A DNA stretch of 5,165 bases, from positions 1 through 5,165 of the forward strand of contig CATLIJ010000205.1 in NCBI GenBank assembly GCA_949948825.1. The letters are read 5' to 3'. The notes below the pieces were generated by a model. The model was not told the origin of the DNA. It searched no databases and saw only the letters and a list, made by a program, of their open reading frames with translations. This DNA is from an uncultured Clostridiaceae bacterium. GTDB taxonomy: Bacteria; Bacillota; Clostridia; Lachnospirales; Lachnospiraceae. A program made the translations under genes and the position numbers. Shown piece by piece: positions 1 through 4,946 of this stretch (positions are counted from its first letter, which is position 1; the number at the start of each line of letters is the position of its first letter).

Positions 1-589
1 GCTTAAGAAAGTGGGAATCCCTTCTCCGGCACAGCGGCTGAAGGAATATCCCCACCAGCTTTCCGGAGGTATGCGTCAGCGTGTGATGATTGCCATGGCT
101 TTGTCCTGCAATGCTTCTCTGTTCATTGCCGATGAGCCTACCACGGCTTTGGATGTGACCATCCAGGCGCAGATTCTGGAGCTGATGCGGGAGCTGAAGG
201 AAAAGGAAAACAAGTCCATTATGCTGATCACCCATGATATGGGCGTGGTGGCTGAGATGGCAGATGATGTGATGGTTATGTATGCAGGAAAAGAGATGGA
301 GTACAGTGATGTGAGAAGTATTTTCAAAAATCCTCTCCATCCCTATACACAGGGGCTGTTAAAATCCATTCCCCGCCTGGATCAGGATTCTGGCGAGAGG
401 TTATTTAACATAAAAGGCTCGGTTCCGGATCTTTCGGAGATGCCAAAGGGCTGCAGGTTCTGCACCCGGTGTCCGGAGGCAAAGAAGAAGTGCTTTGAAA
501 AGGAGCCAGGGCTCTCCCAGGTGGATGGACACAAGGTACGCTGCTGGAAATACGATCCCAAAGGAGGGTGGGAGCATGACGGAAAATAA
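1..589 (+). CDS. oppD: Oligopeptide/dipeptide ABC transporter ATP-binding protein, OppD/DppD type (5' end missing)
   Basis: This is the C-terminal part, about 195 codons, of one of the two ATPases that power a peptide importer at the inner face of the membrane. The family is usually about 320-340 residues, so the Walker A and Q-loop lie left of the window. The frame is open from base 2 (Leu-Lys-Lys-Val...). Visible motifs in order are the ABC signature LSGGMRQRV, Walker B LFIADEP with the D-loop ALD, and the H-loop ITHD. The peptide-transporter tail follows with NPLHPYTQGLL, a GSVPDL motif and a cysteine-rich end (GCRFCTRC, a further Cys, then VRCW). The four family-conserved tail cysteines are present, plus one extra in CRFC. 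The TAA stop overlaps the next ATPase gene by 14 bases, so they are surely co-transcribed. OppD and DppD cannot be separated from sequence alone, and the substrate is inferred from the family. Confidence 0.95.
   Translation, partial: LKKVGIPSPAQRLKEYPHQLSGGMRQRVMIAMALSCNASLFIADEPTTALDVTIQAQILELMRELKEKENKSIMLITHDMGVVAEMADDVMVMYAGKEMEYSDVRSIFKNPLHPYTQGLLKSIPRLDQDSGERLFNIKGSVPDLSEMPKGCRFCTRCPEAKKKCFEKEPGLSQVDGHKVRCWKYDPKGGWEHDGK
561..567 (+). promoter_or_regulatory. Ribosome binding site deciding the oppF start
   Basis: AAGGAGG lies inside the last codons of the upstream oppD-type gene, 8 bases before ATG 576. It is a near-perfect Shine-Dalgarno sequence. It supports the 576 start over the longer in-frame extension from 495, and suggests that translation of the two ATPases is coupled. 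Confidence 0.85.
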
Positions 590-1550
590 GGAAGTTCTGG
601 TTCAGTTAAAGGATGTGAAGAAAGAATTTATTACCTCTAAAACATGGACCGGAAAGCCTCTGAAGGTGGTCCATGCAGTAGACCGGGTGAATCTTTCCAT
701 CTATAAAGGAGAAACCATTGGTGTGGTGGGAGAATCCGGGTGCGGCAAATCTACTCTGGGACGCTGTATCCTCCGGCTTTTGAATCCCACCTCGGGACAA
801 GTGCTTTACCGGGAAGAGGATATTACTCATTACAACAAGGAGCAGATGCGCCAGATGCGGCGGAAAATGCAGCTGATCTTCCAGGACCCTTATGCTTCCT
901 TAAATCCCCGCATGACAGTGCTGGAGCTGATTAAGGCTCCCCTGGATGCCTTTGGCATTGGCAGCAATCAGGAGCGGATTCAGAAGGTTCGGGAGATTAT
1001 GGAGTTAGTGGGCATGCCGGAGAATATGATGAACCGGTATCCACATGAATTTTCCGGAGGACAGAGGCAGAGAATTGTCATAGCCAGGGCATTGGTGCTT
1101 GACCCGGAATTTGTGGTGTGCGATGAACCAGTGTCTGCCCTGGATGTATCGGTGCGGGCTCAGGTGCTGAATCTGATTCAGGAGCTGAAAAAGACCAAGG
1201 ATCTGACGTATTTGTTTATTTCCCATGATTTAAGCGTGGTGAAGTATATTTCTGACCGAATTGCAGTCATGTATCTGGGAAGGGTGGCAGAGATTGCAGA
1301 CAAGGAGGAGCTGTATCAGAATCCGGCCCATCCTTACACAAAAGCTTTGCTTTCAGCCATTCCCATTCCGGATGTGGATAATCAGATGAAAAGGGAGATT
1401 CTGACTGGAGATGTGCCGAGTCCTTTAAATCCGCCTTCCGGGTGTTATTTCCATACCCGGTGTAAATATGCCGCAGAGCGGTGCAGGACAGAATGTCCGG
1501 AGCTTCGTGATGTGGGAGAGGGGCATATGGTGGCCTGTCATTTGTGTTAA
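576..1550 (+). CDS. oppF: Oligopeptide/dipeptide ABC transporter ATP-binding protein, OppF/DppF type
   Basis: This is the complete second ATPase (324 aa) of the peptide importer, pairing with the upstream OppD-type subunit. Walker A GESGCGKST is at residues 52-60, the Q-loop QDPYASLNP begins at 103, the signature FSGGQRQRI at 159-167, Walker B FVVCDEP at 179-185 and the H-loop histidine at 217. The peptide-transporter tail follows: NPAHPYTKALL, the GDVPSPLNPPSGC motif, then Cys 290, 296, 303 and 321 as in the family, with extra Cys 307 and 324. A longer reading frame reaches back to 495. I chose ATG 576 because AAGGAGG at 561-567 sits 8 bases ahead of it and the protein then begins where OppF proteins normally do. 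The membrane and peptide-binding subunits are not in the window and probably lie upstream. The last codons lie inside a tandem duplication. Confidence 0.96.
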   Translation: MTENKEVLVQLKDVKKEFITSKTWTGKPLKVVHAVDRVNLSIYKGETIGVVGESGCGKSTLGRCILRLLNPTSGQVLYREEDITHYNKEQMRQMRRKMQLIFQDPYASLNPRMTVLELIKAPLDAFGIGSNQERIQKVREIMELVGMPENMMNRYPHEFSGGQRQRIVIARALVLDPEFVVCDEPVSALDVSVRAQVLNLIQELKKTKDLTYLFISHDLSVVKYISDRIAVMYLGRVAEIADKEELYQNPAHPYTKALLSAIPIPDVDNQMKREILTGDVPSPLNPPSGCYFHTRCKYAAERCRTECPELRDVGEGHMVACHLC

Positions 1551-1605
1551 GGTGTGAAGACGGGGCCGCAGGATTGTGTTAAATAGTGGAGACAGGTCCG
1601 CAAGA
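1542..1605 (+). repeat. Imperfect 32-base tandem duplication spanning the oppF stop codon
   Basis: Unit 1 (1542-1573) and unit 2 (1574-1605) are directly adjacent and match at 25 of 32 positions by hand alignment. Both start with TTGTGTTAA, share GTG and AGAC blocks, and contain CCGCA near the end. Unit 1 includes the last two oppF codons and its TAA stop, so unit 2 carries a second in-register copy of that ending outside the gene. Unit 2 runs into the left arm of the inverted repeat at 1600-1651. The function is unknown. It may be a decayed local duplication or part of a small repetitive element. Confidence 0.6.
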
Positions 1606-1651
1606 GAAGAATGGGAGAAGGTCTTCCAACCTTCTCCCATTCTTCTCTTGC
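1600..1651. repeat. Perfect 23-bp inverted repeat (long hairpin) downstream of oppF
   Basis: The left arm 1600-1622 and right arm 1629-1651 are exact reverse complements, separated by a 6-base loop (CTTCCA). The left arm is almost all purine (core GAATGGGAGAAGG), so the hairpin would be asymmetric in base composition. It starts 50 bases after the oppF stop and could end or stabilise the transporter mRNA. However, neither strand has a proper T-run next to the stem (TGGTTTCTTGG follows on the plus strand), so it is not a textbook intrinsic terminator. A palindromic repetitive element is the other possibility. Confidence 0.75.
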
Positions 1652-1720
1652 TGGTTTCTTGGCACGGTTAATACAAGGAAATGGCAAAGAGGGGGAGGAG
1701 AATGGAGATTTTGGTTGAGG

Positions 1721-1742
1721 GATCGTCGGGGACGGTCTTTTT
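1721..1742 (+). terminator. Terminator-like hairpin with T-run ahead of the dipeptidase gene
   Basis: GATCGTC (1721-1727) pairs with GACGGTC (1731-1737) across a GGG loop, with one G-U wobble. TTTTT follows immediately at 1738-1742, and then GTGTTTTG. This fits a short rho-independent terminator reading rightward. It sits only 48 bases before the dipeptidase start, so it either ends the transporter transcript or acts as an attenuator in the leader of the next gene. The GGGGACGGTCTTTTTGTG string also resembles, from memory, dispersed palindromic repeats seen in some Firmicutes, so a repeat fragment is an alternative. Confidence 0.5.
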
Positions 1743-1772
1743 GTGTTTTGGATTGCTTGGCAGAATGAATGT

Positions 1773-1781
1773 GGAGAGGAG
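1773..1781 (+). promoter_or_regulatory. Ribosome binding site deciding the dipeptidase start
   Basis: GGAGAGGAG lies 8 bases before ATG 1790. The alternative ATG at 1769 has no comparable purine-rich sequence at the right distance, and using it would place this site inside the coding region. A second GGAGG touches ATG 1790 directly and is too close to serve. Confidence 0.7.
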
Positions 1782-1789
1782 TTTGGAGG

Positions 1790-3208
1790 ATGTTTCAGCC
1801 GGATTTGGAGTTGGGAAAAAAGATAGATGAGTGGATTGAGGAGAATGTGGATGGTTTTGTCCGGGATTTGAACCGGTTGGTGGCTGTGCCCAGTGTTGCC
1901 AAAGAGGAGGAGGGGAGGTTTCCTTTTGGAGAAGATTGTGCCAGGGTTTTGGATGTGGCGTCAGAGCTTGCGGCAGAGTATGGTTTTCAGGTGGAAAACC
2001 ATGAGTATTATTGCGGGAGCCTTCTGGTAAAGGGGGCAGAAGACAATGCCAAACAGATTGGGATGTATGCTCATCTGGATGTGGTGCCTTTGGGGGAGGA
2101 TTGGCAGTATCCGCCTTTGGCCTGTACCCGGAAGGAGGGTTTTTTGATTGGCCGCGGGGTGGGGGATAATAAGGGGCCGGGAGTGTGCGGGCTTTATGCC
2201 CTTCGTTTCCTGAAAGAGCAGGGAATCTGCCTGAAAAATGATGTGGTTTTGTATTTGGGGCTTGCAGAGGAGACAGGCATGAAGGATATTGAATATTTCT
2301 GCAGGACTCAGAGGGTTCCGGATTTTGGGCTGGTGATGGATACGAATTTTCCGGTATGTTATGGGGAAAAGGGGCTTATTCGGGCAAAGGCAAGCTGCAG
2401 GGCAGAGGGAAACCTGGTTTCCTTTGAGGCTGGCAGCGTGGTCAATGTGATTCCGGCCAGAGCAGAGGCAGTGGTAGGGCAGGTTAGTCTGGAGGAAGTG
2501 AAAAAGGCGATGGCCGGGAGAGAGAGGATTATTGTCTCTTGGGCAGAAAACGGGGTGAAGATTACTGCTTCGGGCATTTCCCGCCATGCGGCATTTCCCG
2601 AAGGCTCGGTCAATGCAGTGTATGTTCTGGCAGAAGCTCTGGCCTCCTCCGGGATTCTTACAGGAAAGGCGCAGGAAGCGGTGAACGGCCTTCGGATTCT
2701 TACCAGTGACGATTATGGCCAGGGAGCGGGGATTCCTTTTGAAGATAAGGAATCAGGAAAGCTGACTTGTATTGGGAGTGTGGTGAGTCTGGTAAATGGA
2801 GTGCTGTGTGTGTCTTTTGACGTGCGGTATCCAGTGACCACAGAGGGAAAGGATGTGGAGGAGGCTTTTGGGAAAAAGGTTCGCAGCCTTGGCTTTGAGT
2901 TTGAGACAGGGGAGAACTCTTCTCCATCTTATGTGCCTCTGGATCACCCATATATTCCTCTTTTGAGCAGTATCTGCGATTATGTTCAGGGAAAACATTA
3001 TGAGCCCTACACCATGGGCGGCGGGACTTATTCCAGACATCTTCCCGCAGCCATTGGCTTTGGGCCGGGAGTGCCGGATGCGCCCAATCCCTTTGAAAAC
3101 GGACATGGCCAGGGCCACCAGCCAGATGAGTGCGTGCCTTTGGATATGCTGTTAAAAGGAATAAAAACTTATATTTTTGCACTTATGGAATTGGACAGGA
3201 TTTTGTGA
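1790..3208 (+). CDS. M20-family dipeptidase, Sapep/PepV type (metal-dependent)
   Basis: This 472-residue protein is a probable cytoplasmic dipeptidase that splits imported di- and short peptides into amino acids. It matches the two-metal M20 pattern of lactobacillal PepV and staphylococcal Sapep. The likely metal and catalytic residues are His95 and Asp97 in AHLDVVPLGEDW, Asp126 in GVGDNKGP, Glu160-Glu161 in LAEETG, Asp184 in MDTNFP and His443 in GHQPDE. The lid-domain His266 (GISRHAAFPEG), Arg346 (FDVRYP) and the glycine-rich YTMGGGTYSRHLP loop at 407-419 fit the transition-state and substrate-binding parts. The length is normal for the family (about 465-475), with no signal peptide or membrane segment. 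ATG 1790 is preferred over 1769 on ribosome-binding-site grounds. It lies downstream of peptide-importer ATPases, which supports the role. Zn versus Mn and the exact peptide preference are not visible. The TGA stop is part of the next promoter. Confidence 0.93.
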   Translation: MFQPDLELGKKIDEWIEENVDGFVRDLNRLVAVPSVAKEEEGRFPFGEDCARVLDVASELAAEYGFQVENHEYYCGSLLVKGAEDNAKQIGMYAHLDVVPLGEDWQYPPLACTRKEGFLIGRGVGDNKGPGVCGLYALRFLKEQGICLKNDVVLYLGLAEETGMKDIEYFCRTQRVPDFGLVMDTNFPVCYGEKGLIRAKASCRAEGNLVSFEAGSVVNVIPARAEAVVGQVSLEEVKKAMAGRERIIVSWAENGVKITASGISRHAAFPEGSVNAVYVLAEALASSGILTGKAQEAVNGLRILTSDDYGQGAGIPFEDKESGKLTCIGSVVSLVNGVLCVSFDVRYPVTTEGKDVEEAFGKKVRSLGFEFETGENSSPSYVPLDHPYIPLLSSICDYVQGKHYEPYTMGGGTYSRHLPAAIGFGPGVPDAPNPFENGHGQGHQPDECVPLDMLLKGIKTYIFALMELDRIL

Positions 3209-3214
3209 TATACT
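3203..3214 (+). promoter_or_regulatory. Extended -10 promoter for the GntR regulator gene
   Basis: TTGTGATATACT contains TGATATACT, an extended -10 element with the -10 hexamer TATACT at 3209-3214. The TGn part is the dipeptidase TGA stop codon at 3206-3208. At the usual 17-base distance the -35 position reads TGGAAT, which is weak, as can happen with extended -10 promoters. Transcription would begin near 3221, giving a leader of about 110 bases. The same 12-base string occurs ahead of coaBC. Confidence 0.5.
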
Positions 3215-3252
3215 GGAAGAAACTGGAAAGTCATTTGGCTTGCGGATACAGA

Positions 3253-3310
3253 TACGAAAGGATCGCAAAGACAGGTACAAAAGGATCGCAAAGACAGGCA
3301 CGAAAATCGG
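3253..3310 (+). repeat. Two 23-base direct repeats plus a partial third, in the GntR gene leader
   Basis: Units 3253-3275 and 3276-3298 are adjacent and differ at a single base (G3256 versus A3279). The shared core is GGATCGCAAAGACAGG. A degenerate partial copy (CACGAAAATCGG) follows at 3299-3310. The 23-base period is about two helical turns, so equivalent bases would face the same side of the DNA, as expected for a repeated protein-binding site. They lie between the putative promoter and the GntR start, so autoregulation is possible. A chance slippage duplication is equally simple. Confidence 0.75.
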
Positions 3311-3317
3311 GAGTGAG

Positions 3318-3324
3318 AAAGGGG
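3318..3324 (+). promoter_or_regulatory. Ribosome binding site deciding the GntR start
   Basis: AAAGGGG lies 8 bases before ATG 3333. The frame stays open upstream to about 3177, but that extension would run through the non-codon-length 23-base repeats and lacks a matching site, so ATG 3333 is chosen. Confidence 0.65.
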
Positions 3325-3332
3325 ACTGCACC

Positions 3333-4028
3333 ATGGCGCAGGGAAAAGCATCTACATTGAAAAGAGAGATTTACGATTCTGTAATGAATGATATTATAGA
3401 GGGTGTTTACAGGCAGGGAGAGATTCTGAATGAAAAGCAGCTGATTGAAAAGTATGGGGTCAGCAAGTCTCCCATTCGGGATGCTTTGATTGAGCTTTGC
3501 AATGAAGGGGTTTTAGTCAGTTATCCCAGATATGGGTATGAGATTGTCCGGATCAATGAAAAGGAGATTCGGGACATTGTGGAGTTTCGGGCCATGGTGG
3601 AGGGAGAATGTCTCCGGGAGGCAGCTGCCAGCATGAGCCGGGAGGATCTGGAGGGATTGAAGGAATATACTCTTTCCTTAAGTCATGAGATCACTGCAGA
3701 TTTCCCGGTTTTAAAGCATTGGGAGAACAATACCAGATTTCATCTGAAGCTTCTTTCTTATGCGGGAAATGAGTATTGTTACCAGGTTGTGGAGAAAAGC
3801 TGCGGAGTCCTTACAAGAGCTTATGCTCAGAGAAACTGGGAAAGGCGGGGAAGCTGCACCTGGAAAATGGATTGTGAAAACCATCTCAAGATTGTGGATT
3901 ATTTGCTCAAAGAGGAGGTGGAATCCGGGGTGAGGGAGCTTCAGGCAGATATCCGGTCTTTTCTGGATATTGTTTTTCCAAGTTTTGGTTCTTTGATGGC
4001 TGGTCAGGCCAGATGGGCAGGGAGATAA
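3333..4028 (+). CDS. GntR-family transcriptional regulator, FadR/FCD-like
   Basis: This 231-residue DNA-binding regulator has an N-terminal winged helix (about residues 8-75). The GntR pattern is clear in GVYRQGEILNEKQLIEKYGV followed by SKSPIRDAL and the wing YPRYGYEI. The C-terminal part (about 78-215) looks like an FCD ligand-binding domain: DIVEFRAMVEGECLREAA begins it, then RFHLKLLSYAGN (135-146) and ENHLKIVDYLL (182-192). Usual FCD metal ligands are an Asp four residues before the first His, then two more His. Here that Asp is Asn133, His137 and His184 remain, and I see no middle histidine, so metal binding may be lost. The length is typical. The gene follows the dipeptidase by 124 bases and has its own likely promoter and repeats. 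Control of the peptide genes is an inference from position, and the effector is unknown. Confidence 0.9.
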   Translation: MAQGKASTLKREIYDSVMNDIIEGVYRQGEILNEKQLIEKYGVSKSPIRDALIELCNEGVLVSYPRYGYEIVRINEKEIRDIVEFRAMVEGECLREAAASMSREDLEGLKEYTLSLSHEITADFPVLKHWENNTRFHLKLLSYAGNEYCYQVVEKSCGVLTRAYAQRNWERRGSCTWKMDCENHLKIVDYLLKEEVESGVRELQADIRSFLDIVFPSFGSLMAGQARWAGR

Positions 4029-4033
4029 AACAT

Positions 4034-4077
4034 GTAACCGTTCAGACGGGCAGGAAGATGCTTGTCTGAACGGTTAC
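4034..4077. terminator. Long hairpin between convergent genes, probable bidirectional terminator
   Basis: GTAACCGTTCAGAC (4034-4047) is exactly complementary to 4064-4077. Four further inner pairs (two G-U, one G-C, one C-G) extend the stem to 18 pairs around an 8-base loop AGGAAGAT. It fills the 55-base gap between the ends of the GntR gene and coaX, where a shared terminator is expected. T-runs are short. Reading leftward for coaX, the stem is followed by ATGTTTTATC. Reading rightward for the GntR gene, no T-run follows, so it should work better for coaX. Confidence 0.7.
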
Positions 4078-4083
4078 TGAAAA

Positions 4084-4851
4084 TCATGCTTTGTTTCTCT
4101 CATACAAGATCCACAGGCCCTTCATCAGAAGGGCTTCATCATACACAATGTCATGGCGGCACAAAGGCACAACAAACCGGGACAGGCCGCCAGTGGCAAC
4201 TATGGTTGCCTTTTCCTTTAATTCTTCTTCCATTCGGTCAATGATTCCATCAATCATTCCTGCGCTTCCGTACATAATGCCGCTTCGCATACAGTCAATG
4301 GTATTCTTTCCAATGACCTTCTGGGGAATGTCCAGACTGATGGACGGGAGCTGTGCGGTTTTGCTGGTTAAAGAGTCCAAGGACACTCTGAGTCCGGGCC
4401 GAATCACGCCTCCAATGTAATTCCCCTTTTGGTCCACCACAGACATGGTGGTGGCAGTCCCCATATCAATGATAATCACCGGGAGAGGGTATTCCTTTAG
4501 GGCAGCCACAGCATCCACAATCATATCACTTCCAACGGTTTTGGGATTATCCATCACAATGTTCAGCCCGGTCTTCATGCCAGAGCCCACCAGCTTGGGC
4601 CGGAAGCCGAATAATTTCTTCACAGCAGAAGAGATGGGAGCATTGAGAGGCGGCACCACAGAGGACAGAATCGCCCCCTGGATCTGAGCTTTGTCAATGC
4701 TGTGGATTTCCAGAATGTTTTTTATATTAATGGCATATTCCAGTCCGGTCTTTATATGGTTGGTGGTAATGCGCTCAGCAAAATAGGTCTGCTGTGCGTC
4801 AATTCCGCCGATTACAATGTTGGTATTGCCCATATCAATTGCTAAAATCAT
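4084..4851 (-). CDS. coaX: Type III pantothenate kinase CoaX
   Basis: This 255-residue cytoplasmic enzyme phosphorylates pantothenate with ATP, the first step of coenzyme A synthesis. It belongs to the acetate/sugar-kinase-fold type III kinases, which are unrelated to CoaA. Motifs in order are the N-terminal phosphate loop AIDMGNTN (residues 4-11), the pantothenate-site region TVGSDMIVDAVAA with the probable catalytic Asp109, DMGTATTMSVVD (129-140), and GGVIRPG (147-153). TIVATGGLS and the closing YDEALLMKGLWILYERN follow. The common GxDR sequence reads GSDM here, keeping the aspartate. Length and ends are normal. Its ribosome binding site on the minus strand (AAAGGAG, plus-strand 4858-4864) is 6 bases from the ATG at 4851. 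It is divergent from coaBC, the gene for the next two steps, and convergent with the GntR gene. A minus-strand promoter is not clear; the best candidate is TTGTCT, 16 bases, TAGAGT within the spacer. Confidence 0.97.
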   Translation of the reverse strand: MILAIDMGNTNIVIGGIDAQQTYFAERITTNHIKTGLEYAINIKNILEIHSIDKAQIQGAILSSVVPPLNAPISSAVKKLFGFRPKLVGSGMKTGLNIVMDNPKTVGSDMIVDAVAALKEYPLPVIIIDMGTATTMSVVDQKGNYIGGVIRPGLRVSLDSLTSKTAQLPSISLDIPQKVIGKNTIDCMRSGIMYGSAGMIDGIIDRMEEELKEKATIVATGGLSRFVVPLCRHDIVYDEALLMKGLWILYERNKA

Positions 4852-4881
4852 GGGGAACTCCTTTCAAATGGAAAAAAATTG

Positions 4882-4890
4882 TGATATACT
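4882..4890 (+). promoter_or_regulatory. Extended -10 promoter for coaBC
   Basis: TGATATACT gives an extended -10 element with hexamer TATACT at 4885-4890. The -35 position at 17 bases (4862-4867, TTTCAA) matches the consensus only partly. Transcription would start near 4897, inside the inverted repeat, with a leader of about 50 bases before the coaBC start. Confidence 0.6.
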
Positions 4891-4915
4891 AAACCAGACT
4901 CTAACATGTTTAGTA
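4887..4915. promoter_or_regulatory. Candidate operator: 8-bp inverted repeat in the coaX-coaBC spacer
   Basis: TACTAAAC (4887-4894) and GTTTAGTA (4908-4915) are exact reverse complements, separated by 13 bases. The left arm overlaps the coaBC -10 hexamer, and the repeat covers the expected start of transcription, the usual place for a repressor site. The arm centres are 21 bases apart, about two helical turns, which suits a dimeric regulator. I do not recognise the motif. It is loosely like the arms of BirA- or FapR-type sites, but not close enough to assign. From the central spacer it could act on both genes. Confidence 0.45.
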
Positions 4916-4946
4916 AAAAAGACAAGAGTCGTGTAAGGAGGATATT

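Noticed and set aside
495..575. Upstream in-frame extension of oppF
   Set aside because: It overlaps the previous gene by 95 bases and lacks a ribosome binding site, while ATG 576 has AAGGAGG at ideal spacing and the normal family N-terminus.
1586..1768. Small 60-codon open frame in the oppF-dipeptidase gap
   Set aside because: It is made largely of the inverted repeat and terminator-like hairpin, has no ribosome binding site and shows no protein-like features.
1961..2587. Long minus-strand open frame (208 codons) inside the dipeptidase gene
   Set aside because: It is antisense to a well-supported gene with all catalytic motifs, has no ribosome binding site or recognisable domain, and its composition (rich in His, Pro, Leu) is typical of an antisense shadow.
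3253..3310. CRISPR array
   Set aside because: The repeat units are directly adjacent with no spacers, and there are only two full copies.
3177..3332. Upstream in-frame extension of the GntR gene
   Set aside because: It would cross the putative promoter and the 23-base repeats, adds about 52 residues not seen in GntR proteins, and lacks a ribosome binding site.
4887..4915. BirA or FapR operator
   Set aside because: The arms resemble parts of those motifs, but arm sequence and spacing do not match either well enough for assignment, so it is left as an unassigned inverted repeat.
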